Assembly (NCBI GenBank): GCA_037447655.1
Contig: JBBHKE010000743.1
Location: forward strand, 1 to 62,000
Length of the DNA: 62,000 nucleotides
Direction: 5' to 3'
From: Zygnema cylindricum
Lineage: Eukaryota; Streptophyta; Zygnematophyceae; Zygnematales; Zygnemataceae
Position numbers and translations under genes: made by a program. Below are positions 1 to 10,745 of the stretch, piece after piece (position 1 is the first letter of the stretch; every line of letters begins with the position of its first letter). A model generated the notes under the pieces. That model did not search any database. It was not told the DNA's origin and saw only the letters and a program-made list of their open reading frames with translations.

Positions 1-1422
1 TTGTTTTGGTCCTTTGAGTTAGTGGAAAACTGCACGGGAGTTTATCAAGGTGAGTGAGTACACGTTTCTTAGAGGAATTAGACAATTTTTCGTTGTCACC
101 TGCAATAAACTCCTGTTTCACCTCGGCTGGACACAATGTGCAAACTCTAATCCCTCCACACTTGACATTTCCAGTGAGATGATTTCTGATCCTAGATGCT
201 TAGGCGATAAACTCGAAATTACAGTAAATACAAACACATAATCTGTTGGCTACTAGGATCCCACCGTCTGGAGGCTTCACGTGGTCCCACTCCTCTCCTC
301 GAACTCTGGGCATGTCTGTTTTTTTGGAGGTCCGCGACTTCTTCGTCAACGCTTTCAACGACAGTTTACTAACTACTGTCGTCGCGTTAATAATGGCGTC
401 TTCTATGATTTTTCGCGTTCAGCTGTTCAAGTAAAAATGGCGGCTTCTTTTCGAAATTTGAAGAAGAGGCATGTACAAAATTTGAACTCACGGCGCTCAA
501 ATAGTGTGACGCCGCAATGTCTCTTTTTGGAAATGTTTGTAGACGTCACATTAGTTTCCCGTACAATCCATGTACATTCTGTTCAGTTTACTGAACAGAA
601 AGCACGGATACGTGCTTCGAACCTTTTTTGTAAACTATCGTATGATTTTCGTAAAAAATCTGACAGTTACAGTATTTTGTTTATTAGTTTCCGTAAAATG
701 ACAGTTTCAGTTTACAGTAGACGTTTTTTTGGGTATTTTTAAAAAGTCACATACAATACGTAGAAATTGGACAAAATGAAAAAAACGCGCGTATTGAACA
801 ACTAGGATTTAAATCATAGTTCAAAAGTAGGCGTTTTTATAGTAGGCCTTTGGTAGGCGCACAAAATTTGGCACAAAACTCACGCGAGTGGAAGTATGTG
901 TGCGTTGTGCACACTTTGTCAACGTGTTTGGTATATTATCAGCGCAGTGCGATTTTTAAATGAACTGACACGGCGGGATGACATTAGCAGGAATAAAATC
1001 TCGAAATGAGATCTATCGTAAGTTCTTTATGGGCTTTCATGTGATCTTCTTACATCGTACTTTGACGTTAGAATGTCCGTCGTCCAACTGAGGGTTTAAA
1101 TAGAATTTACCAAAACTCTAAAAAAATAAAAATATCCGGTGTTTTTCAAAACATAGACATGGCATTTTAGATGATCGATGTGCAACTCAACTGCTACTAT
1201 TATTTTCATTTTGCGACCAACACGTGATGGGTCTTAAGGCCATATTGAATGTTTTATGCATAATAGGCATTTGGCGGGCTTACCACCTCTAATATGTTTT
1301 AAACCGGGTTCTATGAGGTTAGCGGATGTGACGCTATCGCAGTGTTGTGCTTTTGACAATTTTTGCAAGGAAGAAAATAAAACCCACCGCGTTCCTCAAA
1401 AGTGCGACTCTTTTCGCGATTT
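1..1422. other. No recognisable gene; left flank of copia A
   Basis: AT-rich sequence with scattered GTAC motifs. The longest frame (about 281-742, plus) begins at GTG, has no familiar motif and contains several homopolymer-rich stretches, so I do not call it a gene. I see no terminal inverted repeats or LTR in this interval. Confidence 0.5.
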
Positions 1423-1999
1423 TGTTACATTTCGGTATTTTGCTAAAGACCATAAAGTCAAAATTAGTCAACGTGACGTGAGAAAGAATCAACCGCAGTC
1501 CTATACTGTTGATTAGGTGTGAAGATACATTTGCGTGGACGTCAAGTTAAATTTTTTTAGACGTCAAACATACTTTGCGTAGACGTCAAGTTTTGATGAA
1601 ACGTATTCGTCTACTTCTACTGTATGGCAAGTTAAGTCATCGCAGATTTTGAGTGAATGTCACGTAGTAAATTGTGGTAATTGATTTGATTACGTAGTTC
1701 ACACGTTAGAAGTTTATTTCTTTACGTGGAACACAAGTAGCGTAGGACCTACGTCATTCACATATATAAAATGTACTCATGCTGGACATTGAAAATAAAT
1801 CATCAATCTACTGAATGATTCTCTCCATTTTTTTCCCGGCTGCTATTTTTTGCACTGAGTGCTTATTTTGTCGTGTAATAAATCTATCTTCTTTCTTGTT
1901 CAGTAATTAAGCTTTGCTTTCTCATATAGAGAATTTTTTTCCTTAGCTTCCTGTCTTGTAATTGGATGATCCTATGGCCACTTTTTCTGAATCTCAACA
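1423..1999 (+). repeat. 5' LTR of copia A
   Basis: Begins TGTTACATTTCGG and ends CTCAACA. It matches 6329-6911 over nearly its whole length with scattered substitutions. A TATA-like CATATATAAAATG near 1759 and AATAAA near 1792 are plausible promoter and polyadenylation signals. Gag translation appears to start inside this LTR, at the ATG at 1974. Confidence 0.9.
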
Positions 2000-2820
2000 T
2001 GGTATCAAAGCTTTATATAAAATTACAAACATACAGAAATTTAATGGTAGTAATTATTTACTATGGAAAGCTAAGATGACCCGCATTCTAATTTTAAGAA
2101 TTACTGGGATATTGTAGCAGGCAATGAACAAAAACCTACTAAAGCCCAAAAGGAAACAGGATATGATAGAAGGGAAGAAGAGGAAACGACATTAGTTTTT
2201 CTAGGTGTGGAAGATAATCAACTTTTACACATAGTTGAGTTGATAAACCTAAGGCTATGTGGGATAAATTAAGGAATGTACATGAGCGTACTAATCCGTC
2301 CAATATTATGCAATTAAAGAACAAATTGCTGGACTTTAGTATGGAGAGTGGAGATACTATGAAAACTAATATTAATAGACCGAAAGAGCTTAGGTTACAG
2401 TTAGCCGCAATTGGCACAACACTGTATGATGATGATTTGACCCTCACACTGTTTAGGTCATTACCATCACAGTATGCTCTGATGATCATGACTTTGAAAA
2501 GTCAACCTACTGTAGACTTTGATGCAGTATGTCAAGATCTCATTCAGGAAGAAGTTGAAATTAAAAGAAAGGAGAAAAAAGAGTTAGATGCAACTCTTTA
2601 TGTTAGAGGCAAACAGTCAATAAAACGTACTGAGTTAGTAACTGCTTGTGCTATATGCAGCAAAATTAATCATCAGACTGCCGACTGTAGATTCACAAAA
2701 AAAGAGATTGAAAAATTTAAGAAAAAGATTGTTTGTTACAGTTGTGGAAAACCAGGTCATAAGTCTTTAGATTGTCATAGCAAAGACATAAACAAACAAA
2801 AAAAAAATCATTTGCCATAA
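1974..2820 (+). pseudogene. gag: gag of copia A (broken)
   Basis: The structural Gag protein packages retrotransposon RNA into cytoplasmic particles. Reading from the ATG at 1974, the frame runs through the end of the LTR and the primer site and gives a typical copia Gag N-terminus with FNGSNYLLWKAKM. Stops and a frame change follow around 2090-2250. A 187-residue open stretch then holds the UBN2-type Gag region (LTLFRSLPSQY) and a zinc knuckle CYSCGKPGHKSLDC (CX2CX4HX4C) near 2734-2775. Family assignment is firm; the protein is not intact. Confidence 0.88.
2000..2011 (+). promoter_or_regulatory. Primer binding site of copia A (initiator tRNA-Met 3' end)
   Basis: TGGTATCAAAGC directly follows the LTR's terminal CA. 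It matches 11 of 12 bases of the complement of the initiator tRNA-Met 3' end (TGGTATCAGAGC), the usual plant copia primer. Confidence 0.88.
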
Positions 2821-5800
2821 ACATTCAAGATGAGACTAAACTTTTCCTCTCACAGTCGAATGCTCAGAAAAGCAAATGGATTTTATGTAGAAATTAATGG
2901 TCCATTTTAAGTATTTTCTAGGTCTAAATAGAAATATAGAAAGAAGCCGAGGCAGTCTACCTCTAACTTCTCTCTCTAACTCTTCTCTCTCTAACTCTCA
3001 AACTTGTCGCAGTCACTGAGAAATTGGAGAGGGAGCTAGAGCCATGGCTACCTAGGCTATCCAGAGGTTTACGGGAAATTTATATTAGTTAGGGGTTTAT
3101 TTACTAAAAGGTATGTGCCGGCCACAGGATTTGATCCTGGTACCTACCGGCCGGCAGACAACAGGTAGCTGGTAGCCTTAGCTGTTAAGTCTAAAAGTAG
3201 TGTTACGTACTATATAGTTTGATATTTAATTAAACATCAATACGTAGGATAATTCATTTAAGTGTAATTGTTTACGGGATACATAGATCCGGTAATGTAT
3301 AAGCACGGATTACGGTACGGTCAATAAATCAATACCGCGCATTTATTTCTTTAGTGAAACGAATATCGCGCATGTATTTATTACGGCTACGATTAAATTC
3401 GAATTTAATCGGACGGCCGAAATTAGCGCCGAGATCGCGGAAGAAGATTTCGGCGGTTTGTGGCCATCGCCACATCGGATGACACGTGGCAAAATTACAT
3501 TGGATCGTGGTATCTCCGGAGATTATGGCACCGAATCTGGATATGACATGTATCGACATTTAGGCCATGTCGTACAATGTCCCTACATAAAGTACATCGA
3601 CAGTTGTACTTTTGCGTACGGAACTGTAATCTGATTGGTTCCGTACATCAGTAGATAGAGTTTGTGAGAGAGATAGGACTTAGAAAAATTAGGAGATAGG
3701 ACCCTCTCTCCCAGAGAACTTCTGTACAAAAGGTCAACTTTGACCCTCCATAACTTACTGCTCAGGGGAGCAAATTCAGAGATTCTTTTTGCTATCGACT
3801 AGGGGAGTCTTGCCTTCACATGGGTGCAGGTTGTCACAGTTTTTGTCTGCCAGGGTGGCTGTTGTTTTTGCTGAAATACAAAAGGGTCAGAGTTATCCTA
3901 GAGGCTTCTTGGAAGCTGTCCACTCTGAGGACTTATGGAGGTCTCAGAGTTTCATTATAGAATCTGGAGCGTCTCATCATATGTTTAATGACAAGTCTAT
4001 TTTTTCTTCTCTCACATCATTACAGAGTTCTCGACGGATTCTACTCGCAGATGATAAGATTCTAAATACCAGTTTAATAGGCGAGGTTAAGTTATAGTTA
4101 TCTGAATGCCATCTAAAAGAAGTTATATACTTACCAGGTTTAAAGCATAACCTTTTCAGTGTTATGCATGCTGTGAGGAGTGGACTGAAAGTCCAAATTG
4201 AGAAAAAGAAAAATGAACGTTGTGAAATAAGAAGTGATGGAAAGCTAATCGCTCTTGGATATCCTGAAGGGAATATTTTTGCTCTTTATTTGGAAGATGA
4301 AGATGCACAGATGAATTTCAGCAAAGAAGCACAGACTTTGGAGCTATGGCTTCAACGATTTGGTCATCAAGAAGAGCAGAATCTCAAACGACTCATTGAA
4401 AAGAAGATGGTTAGAGGACTTGCGGACGTCAACGCTAAAGACAACCTTAAGGAGTGTGAAGGATAGTCTCAAGGTAAGCAAAGAATGCTTCCTTTTCATA
4501 AAGATGATGAACCCAAAAATAGAAGGAAGCTGGAGCTTATTCATTTTGACTTGAGCGGTCCTCACCCCTTAAGTCTTGGAGGTTCTTGATTTTTCATCAC
4601 GTTTACGGATGAGTGCACTAGAAAAGTATGGGTGTATTTTATGAAATCCAAAGGAGAAGCCCTTGAGAAATTGAGAGAGTTCAAAACCATGGTAGAAAAT
4701 CAGGCAAGAGAGCGGATCCAGATTTTAAGGTTGGATATTGGAGGGGAATATGCCTCCAATGCTTTTAAGGAAAAAATAAAACTTGGGGGATACAGCAAGA
4801 ATTTACAGTAGCTCATAGTCCGCAGCAAAATGGAGTATCAGAAAGACTTAACCGAACTTTGGTTGAAATTGCACGTTGTTAAGTATATAGTGCAAAACTG
4901 AATCAAAACCTATAGGCTGAAGCTATCCTTACTGCAGTTTATTTGAAAAACCGTTCTCCTCGTACTTCTCTGAAAGATATTACACTTGAAGAAGCTTCGT
5001 CAGGCTTTAAACCAAATGTTAAACATTTTAAAGTTTTTGGAAGTAAAACCTTTGTTCACATCCCAGCACAAAATAGAAAGAAATTTGACAAAAAGAGTTA
5101 GACTGGTATCTTTGTAGGTTATGACATAAATAAAAAAGCTTACTGAATTTATGACCCAGTTACACAGAAAGTCCATATTAGCCGAGATGTGCTTATGGAT
5201 GAAGGGAAAGAAAGTATTACAGATGTATTTTGACCCTTGTTATGAAGAACTAGAGACTGTCACCGTTCCCTTTAACAATCAAGAAGATTTGGAAAGTGGG
5301 TCTCCACAAACACCAGGTACTCCAGCCAGAGAACATGAAGTGGAGCCTTCGTCATCCAGACTAATTTCCATTCCAGTTCAGACTTCCATCATCCCCAGTG
5401 GAACATCAACCTTTCAACCTTTACCAGTGGAGAAATTATCGGCACCACAACCTTCGCAAATTACAACCTCTCCGAATCCGATTTAACAAGCGAGATTAAA
5501 GGTAACTCATCAAAGAGCTTCTAGTCAGATTCGTGCTAAACCAAAATGGCTCATTGAAAAAACGTGAGATGCGGGCTTAACTTGTTGTTTTAAGGCGGCA
5601 GAGGGGGAACCACAAACCTTTTATGAAGCCTTGGAGAGTTCTAATTCTCAGAAATGGAAAGAGGCAATAGAATTAGAATATGACTCACTGATAAAAAATA
5701 AAACTTGGACCTTAGTAGAAACCCCAAAAAAGAAAAACATTGTGGGGTGTAAATGGGTCTTTAAGATTAAGAGGAAGTTAGATGGGTCAGTGGAAAGATA

Positions 5801-6250
5801 TAAAGCGAGGTTGGTAGCTAAGGGGTATTCCCAAGAAAAGGGGGTTGATTACACTGAGACTTTGTCACCAATAGTGAAGTTTAATAGTCTCAGAAGTTTA
5901 ATAGCCTTAAGGGCAGCAGAAGGTATGCAGATGCATCAACTAGATATCAAGACTATATTCCTTAATGGGGATTTGGAGGAAGAAGTGTACGTGGAACAAC
6001 CAGAGGGTACGATAGAACCAAGAAGATAACACGTGGTGTGTAAACTACACAAATCAATATACGGTCTATAACAAAGTCCTAGCTATTGGAAGATGAAACT
6101 TGACACCAAAATGAGAGAAGAGGCCTTTGAGAGATATCATGCAGACGGCGACCTCGAAACAAAGAGGAGCACTACAGGCTGGATTTTTATGTGTTCAAGA
6201 AGATATGTTGGTTAGAGGGAACAAATTGGAAAGAAAGGTTTGAATTTTTT
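2821..6250 (+). pseudogene. pol: pol of copia A (broken, missing most of RT)
   Basis: Pol supplies protease, integrase, reverse transcriptase and RNase H for retrotransposition. The protease site reads ESGASHHM just after 3955, with Glu where the catalytic Asp is expected; its upstream codons lie before the solo LTR at 2881. The pre-integrase box is near 4340 (ELWLQRFGHQEEQNLKRL). Integrase shows FDLSGPHPLSLGG near 4543, LDIGGEYASN near 4732 and QQNGVSERLNRTL near 4826. Reverse transcriptase starts near 5631 and stops at about 6100 (KSIYGL, then QSPSYWKMKLD). The sequence then jumps to an RNase H tail (DGDLETKRSTTGWIF, about 6143-6190). Numerous in-frame stops remain. Confidence 0.9.
2886..3954 (+). 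mobile_element. Solo LTR of copia family B, inserted in copia A
   Basis: Starts TGTAGAAATTAATGG and ends GGTCTCAGAGTTTCA, the ends of the LTRs of B1 and B2. It is flanked by TTTTA (2881-2885) and TTATA (3955-3959), a target duplication with one mismatch. Removing the LTR and one copy rejoins the protease reading frame of copia A at Trp-Ile-Ile before ESGAS, so this is a later insertion whose internal part was lost by LTR-LTR recombination. Inside are a direct GACACGTGGC motif and the conserved box GATTTGATCCTGGTACCT near 3129. Confidence 0.9.
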
Positions 6251-6319
6251 TTTGTAATCAACTCACAGAAGTTGGTCCTATTTAGTGTGGACAGATGATA
6301 GTATGCATAAAATGACTCA

Positions 6320-6328
6320 GAGAGGGGG
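6320..6328 (+). promoter_or_regulatory. Polypurine tract of copia A
   Basis: GAGAGGGGG immediately precedes the TG of the 3' LTR, the expected position of the plus-strand DNA primer. Confidence 0.75.
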
Positions 6329-6911
6329 TGTTAAGATTTCTGCGTCCATTTTATGCTAAGGACCAGTAAGTCAAAATTAGTCAACGTAACGTGAGAAAGA
6401 ATCAACCAAAGTCCTACACTGTTGATTAGGCGTGAAGATACATTTGCGTGGATGTCAAGTTAAATTTGTTTAGACGTCAAACATACTTTGTGTAGACGTC
6501 AAGTTTTGATGAAACGTAGTCGTATACTTGTACTATACGGCAAGTTAAGCCGTCGCAAATTTTGAGTGAATGTCACGTAGTAAATTGTGGTCATTGACTT
6601 GATTACGTAGTTTACACGTTAGAAGTTTATTCCTTTACGTAGAACACAAGTAGCGTAGTACCTATGTCATGCACATATATAAAATGTACTAATGCCAGAC
6701 ATTGAAAATAAATCATCAATCTACTGAATGTTTCTCTCCATTTTTTTCCTTGCTCCTATTTTTGCACTGAGTGCTTATTTTGTCGTGTAATTAATCTATC
6801 TTCTTTCTTGTTCAGTAATTAAGCTTTGCTTTCTCATATAGAGAATTTTTTTCCTTAGCTTCCTGTCTTGTAATTGGACGATCCTATAGCCAATTTTTAT
6901 GAATCTCAACA
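6329..6911 (+). repeat. 3' LTR of copia A
   Basis: Begins TGTTAAGATTTC and ends CTCAACA. It is homologous to 1423-1999 with many substitutions and small indels, implying an old insertion. The in-LTR gag start ATG of the 5' copy is ATA here. Confidence 0.9.
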
Positions 6912-7570
6912 TTTTTTTCCGTACAAGGGTCGTGGAGGGGGTCTCGACCAACGGACGCCATTTCGCAAAAGTGAAGTCCGTGAAAGCGCCTCTTCCTCTC
7001 TCCCTCTCCCACTACCTTAAAGGAGGTTTCACAAATTTTAGTTGGTCCATGTCCATTTTCTTGTACGCTTGTACCGTTTGCTGTCAACTTCGTAAGTATT
7101 ATCGTACTTAACGCTTTCAATTCAGACTTAAAATAAAATCCGAAGAAATAATATACATATCAATCATTGCCTAAGCCACAAAATCCTGAAAAATAGCATT
7201 ACACTAATTATATTTTACACCAATAGCCATAGGTAGTGCAATGTAGACAACATAGGGATCTCAGTTCGTCAAGGAAAAAAAAACATTACATTTTCAGTAT
7301 TTCAAAACACCCATCAATTTTAACTTCACAAACAAAAGCAGTTGAAGGAGTTGAGGTACTGAAAGATTCCATCTTTAAACGTAAAAGAAAGGATGATAAC
7401 AAAGAAAGATGACCAAAATATATCTATATAAACACAATTTGACATTTTGTGACATTTTGACGTCATGCTCACTTGTGACAGCGTCAACGTCACTTATTCC
7501 ACAATTTTTTGCTATGATTTCTCGATTTTGTTCATTCGTCTTTTTTCACTATACCTTCGATCGAGAAAGG
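6912..7570. repeat. Dispersed repeat R, copy 1 (fragments)
   Basis: Bases about 6925-7018 match the reverse complement of about 53640-53725 (GGGTCGTGGAGGGG, CGCCTCTTCCTCTC). About 7437-7560 match 53420-53520 and 55910-56030 in forward orientation (GTCATGCTCACTTGTGACAG). The two parts are in opposite orientations, so this copy is rearranged. No coding frame is evident. Confidence 0.55.
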
Positions 7571-9600
7571 TCACGATGAACTTATCGAGATAAGGTTGAA
7601 AAATGGAATTCATGAGGTGGATGAAAGTTGTCGACGCGTTTGCTAAGTCGACAATAATGACAATGAACTTTTACTGCCCATAGCACGTGTGAAACGCGTT
7701 GTTCTCCACGTTTTCCTCTGCATTATTTGATGGTACCTGCTCTTTAAGTCGATCTTGCTAAAATGCTTTGCTCCTCGAAGCTAGTCGAAACTTGTCGCGG
7801 AAAAAGTTTGCATACACTTGGAAAAAAATTTCAGGACCTCCGAGGTGACCATGGAAGTCTTTGGTTTTGCCCTTAACTTGATGACGACTCGGTCCTCTCA
7901 AGTTCTACGTCATTAGCCTCGAAATCCTTCGGCTCAACTATTATGACAAATGCCTCATCAATTTGTTCTCTTGTACACATGGCGCGTTTCAATTAAAAAA
8001 CGGGAAGCAAACGTCCCTCCTTTGTGTGTTTGTCAAATGGTTCCTTTCGCAAAACAAGCTTTTTGATACTTTGCTCCACCGTGAGTTTGTTTTTCCTCTA
8101 ATCTATTCACGTAGTCCACTATTAGTGCCACGACTTGCAGAGGATGACGTCATGTTCATAAACATGCGTAAACGTGAAGAGAATTGTTCCACTTGTATTC
8201 TTCAATGCCGAGCTCGAGCGTAGTAGTACAAGTTTTCACTTTAACATGTCTTTCTTTGGTTAAAAGAACTGAAAACTCCTTCATCAATGATTGCAAACCT
8301 TTAAAAACTTTTTGATTGCTTTAGTTATCAAGTTCTCGGACGCTCTCGAGTCGATCATGAAAGTCATCGAGACTCAGGCAATTCGTCCTTATAATTTTGA
8401 TGGTTTTTCTCCTTCTCTTTTAAGTCAGAAACATTCAATTGCCCCCTCCCCATTGGTAATACGACCTTATAATTTTAAAGGTTTGTCCCTTTCTCCTTTA
8501 AGCCTGAAAACATTCACTAGGCCCCTCCCTTTTCTCCTTTGATATTTTGAGGAACACTCCCTTATCGTATGGCTGGGACACCGCACCATAAGCATAACAT
8601 GTCTTACCTCCTCTTTTAAAAGATTATACCTCAAAATTTTCTTCTTTTTTTATGAAAAGGCTTTAAGTTCCTCTTCCTCCACTTCAACGACAATAAGTTA
8701 TATGAGAGTTAGAGAATTGCTACATCTTTGAAAGATTGATTGCTCAAAAAACTTAAGTCAATAGATTCCGTCCTCTTCACAAAATGCATGATATATGTGT
8801 TGTTCATAGCCATTTCCATCCATGAATGTACCCTCGGAAGCACCACAGACTACCCCAAAACAGCCCCCTTTGATTCCACTCAGAATTCTACATAATAACC
8901 CAACCCAGCTGAAACTACTCAACAAAGGAGTTCCTAGGCCACTTAGTCTTCCCACCAATTTTCATATAACAACACCTAACCAAATAATCACAACACTCAG
9001 TCAAAGTTGTAGAAAAAGAGTCTGCCAGAACTTTGATATATATGACCAACTTCACAATGAAGCCCCAAGCAAACCAGACACACACTAGGTCTGCAAATTC
9101 GCTACAATATTTCCAATTCAAAGAGGAACAGACATGCAAATTTTCAGATGATTCTTCCAATAAAAGTGAGAGCAATTCTCAGATGAAAATCCCAAAAAAG
9201 AGCAGAAACAGTTTCTGTCCAAAAAGTTCCAAAGTCTCAGAATGACTAAGTCCTACAAATATACACTACAGCTTACTACTCACTGTACGGAGGCATACCA
9301 GCCGTACGTAATCAATCAGCTACCTCTATTAATGTGAGTGTACCAACAGTCTACACTAATAATGAAAACACAGGACAAAACTTTGTTACATATTTATAAG
9401 CCTTACAAATTCTATCAAATGAATCTGGACCGTCCAAATTAAGTATCATACTCGCACACTATTGCTCCATGTTTCGCCGAATATAGTGCATGAATCCTCT
9501 CAAGTATTGATCGACCACCCCTTCTTCGCTCATTATTAGTATTTGGAATTGCATTAATGAGTTTATGAATATGAACTTAAAAGAGATCCAATATTAGTAT
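7571..9600. other. No recognised gene; a 78-bp tandem duplication inside
   Basis: Short open frames occur on both strands near 8758-9245, but none shows a known domain. A diverged direct duplication of about 78 bp lies at 8384-8461 and 8462-8539, starting CGTCCTTATAATTTTGATGG and CGACCTTATAATTTTAAAGG. I see no inverted-repeat termini or LTR. Confidence 0.5.
8384..8539. repeat. Two-unit tandem repeat, unit about 78 bp
   Basis: The second unit repeats the motif order of the first (CCTTATAATTTT, GGTTTxTCxxTxTC, TTTAAG, GAAAACATTCA, CCCCTCCC) with about one-fifth of bases changed. Confidence 0.65.
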
Positions 9601-9609
9601 GTTATGAGT

Positions 9610-10468
9610 CCAACATACCCTGTGTTTCTCCTGGCGTCTGTGATCACAACGACTTCTTCGTATTGGTCGGCTGTGCCACTCTCACAAAATCAAAAATCCG
9701 AGCCATACCCATAATACCATTGACCATAGACTATTGACCATATTTATATGTAACGAATCGAAAAGCGTCTATGATACAACCCAGGAATGGAAATGACTAA
9801 CATGTTGGTAATTTCCAAAGATTCACAAAAACAAGGTTCAGTAATCAAATATAACATCCACATTTATGTACCCCAAAAGCCTGCGGCAATTAATGAATCA
9901 ACAAGATGTTACATTAGAAATATACGCCAAAAGATTACTAATGGCATGAAATCATATAAACTTAGAATAGTTTCAAATTCACTTACGGATCATTAATTTC
10001 AATGAGCATTCCTTCAACGGCATCGTAGAAATCAACGCCAAGTGTCATGTCGAAGACAAAAAAACCTCTTGAATCTAAAATGACTTTTGTTTGGATTCGC
10101 CAACCATTCTCGTCTAGCTTGATTGCTAATGGCAATGGATTTTTACAAGAAAGGACAACAAACTTGAAGGAGGAGCTACTAGAGGGCGATTTGGTCAATG
10201 AAAGGTCTCCCCTTGACGGATTATACTCCGTCACTAATCCTTTCATATTGACCAAATCTCCTACATTGGGCTTTGTTTGCGAACTTCAAAATACAAATAT
10301 TCCCTCCGATAACGCATTATTGGTGTCAATTTTGTTGTCGTGAGTCTGAATCCAGTAGCCTGTGGATGACTTTTTGGTAACTATACCTCTTGTTCTTACA
10401 CGTGTACCAACAATGGGAGAAGTGTGGGTGATGCCTTGAATTTGATTGATTTAAACAAAGAGGAGTAC
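9610..10468 (-). pseudogene. ExeM/NucH-like secreted nuclease, broken exons
   Basis: The clearest exon runs from 10468 down to 9987. It is preceded by a very long pyrimidine tract ending TTTTTGCAG and followed by a consensus donor (ATCC then GTAAGTG). It encodes IQGITHTSPIVGTRVRTRG, then GYWIQTH, EGIFVF, VGDLVNMKGLVTEY and, near the 3' end, VEGMLIEI. This order (IQG, SPxVG, xGIVT, GxxxQ, EGIFVF, VGDxVxxxGxVxEY, EGMLxxI) is what I know from the OB-like N-terminal part of ExeM/NucH extracellular endonucleases, mostly bacterial. A downstream minus-strand stretch near 9610-9670 (QYEEVVVITDARRNTG) may belong to a later exon. Two in-frame stops (TAA near 10453, TGA near 10287) break the exon. No catalytic endonuclease/exonuclease/phosphatase domain was found. 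Family call is from memory of motif order. Confidence 0.55.
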
Positions 10469-10740
10469 CTGCAAAAAGGAAAGGAAAAAGGAAAAAAACA
10501 AAAAGAAAAAAGAAAAGGGAACACGGAAACCTAAATCACTACGGAAACAGTTAAATGAGACAAGCAAATAAATCACATCAGATTTTTGTCTCAACTTTCA
10601 AAAAATAGTCATAAGTAAACAACTGATTGGGTTCATGAAAGCCATAAGAGATGCATGAGACAAAACCATTTTGAGCATGTCCTTCCGTGACATTGTAGAC
10701 GTATCACCCTGTAGCCTCTGTTGTTTTTTGCTTTAAGAAG
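10469..10740. other. Purine-rich intron-like stretch and unassigned flank
   Basis: About 10470-10525 is almost pure purine on the plus strand, reading as the polypyrimidine tract before the minus-strand acceptor at 10469. Minus strand about 10690-10580 is open for about 40 codons (includes YNVTEGHAQNGFVSC) and could be part of an upstream exon. I cannot identify it. Confidence 0.35.
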
Positions 10741-10745
10741 ATGCG

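Larger units (their letters stand above)
1423..6911 (+). mobile_element. Ty1/copia retrotransposon A, decayed and internally deleted
   Basis: Two similar direct repeats (1423-1999 and 6329-6911), each starting TG and ending CA, bound a gag-pol body in the copia order: gag with zinc knuckle, protease, integrase, reverse transcriptase, RNase H. A primer site follows the 5' LTR and a purine tract precedes the 3' LTR. The body has many stops and frameshifts. The middle of reverse transcriptase, including the YVDD motif, is missing, and a 1.07-kb solo LTR of another family interrupts it. The flanking 5-mers (gattt and ttttt) do not form a clear target duplication. The copy cannot move by itself. 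Confidence 0.93.

Noticed and set aside
281-742. 153-codon plus-strand frame near the left edge
   Set aside because: It starts at GTG, shows no motif, and no splice or conservation support is visible.
1413-6920. Target-site duplication for copia A
   Set aside because: Flanking 5-mers gattt and ttttt agree at only three T-rich positions, so I do not claim one.
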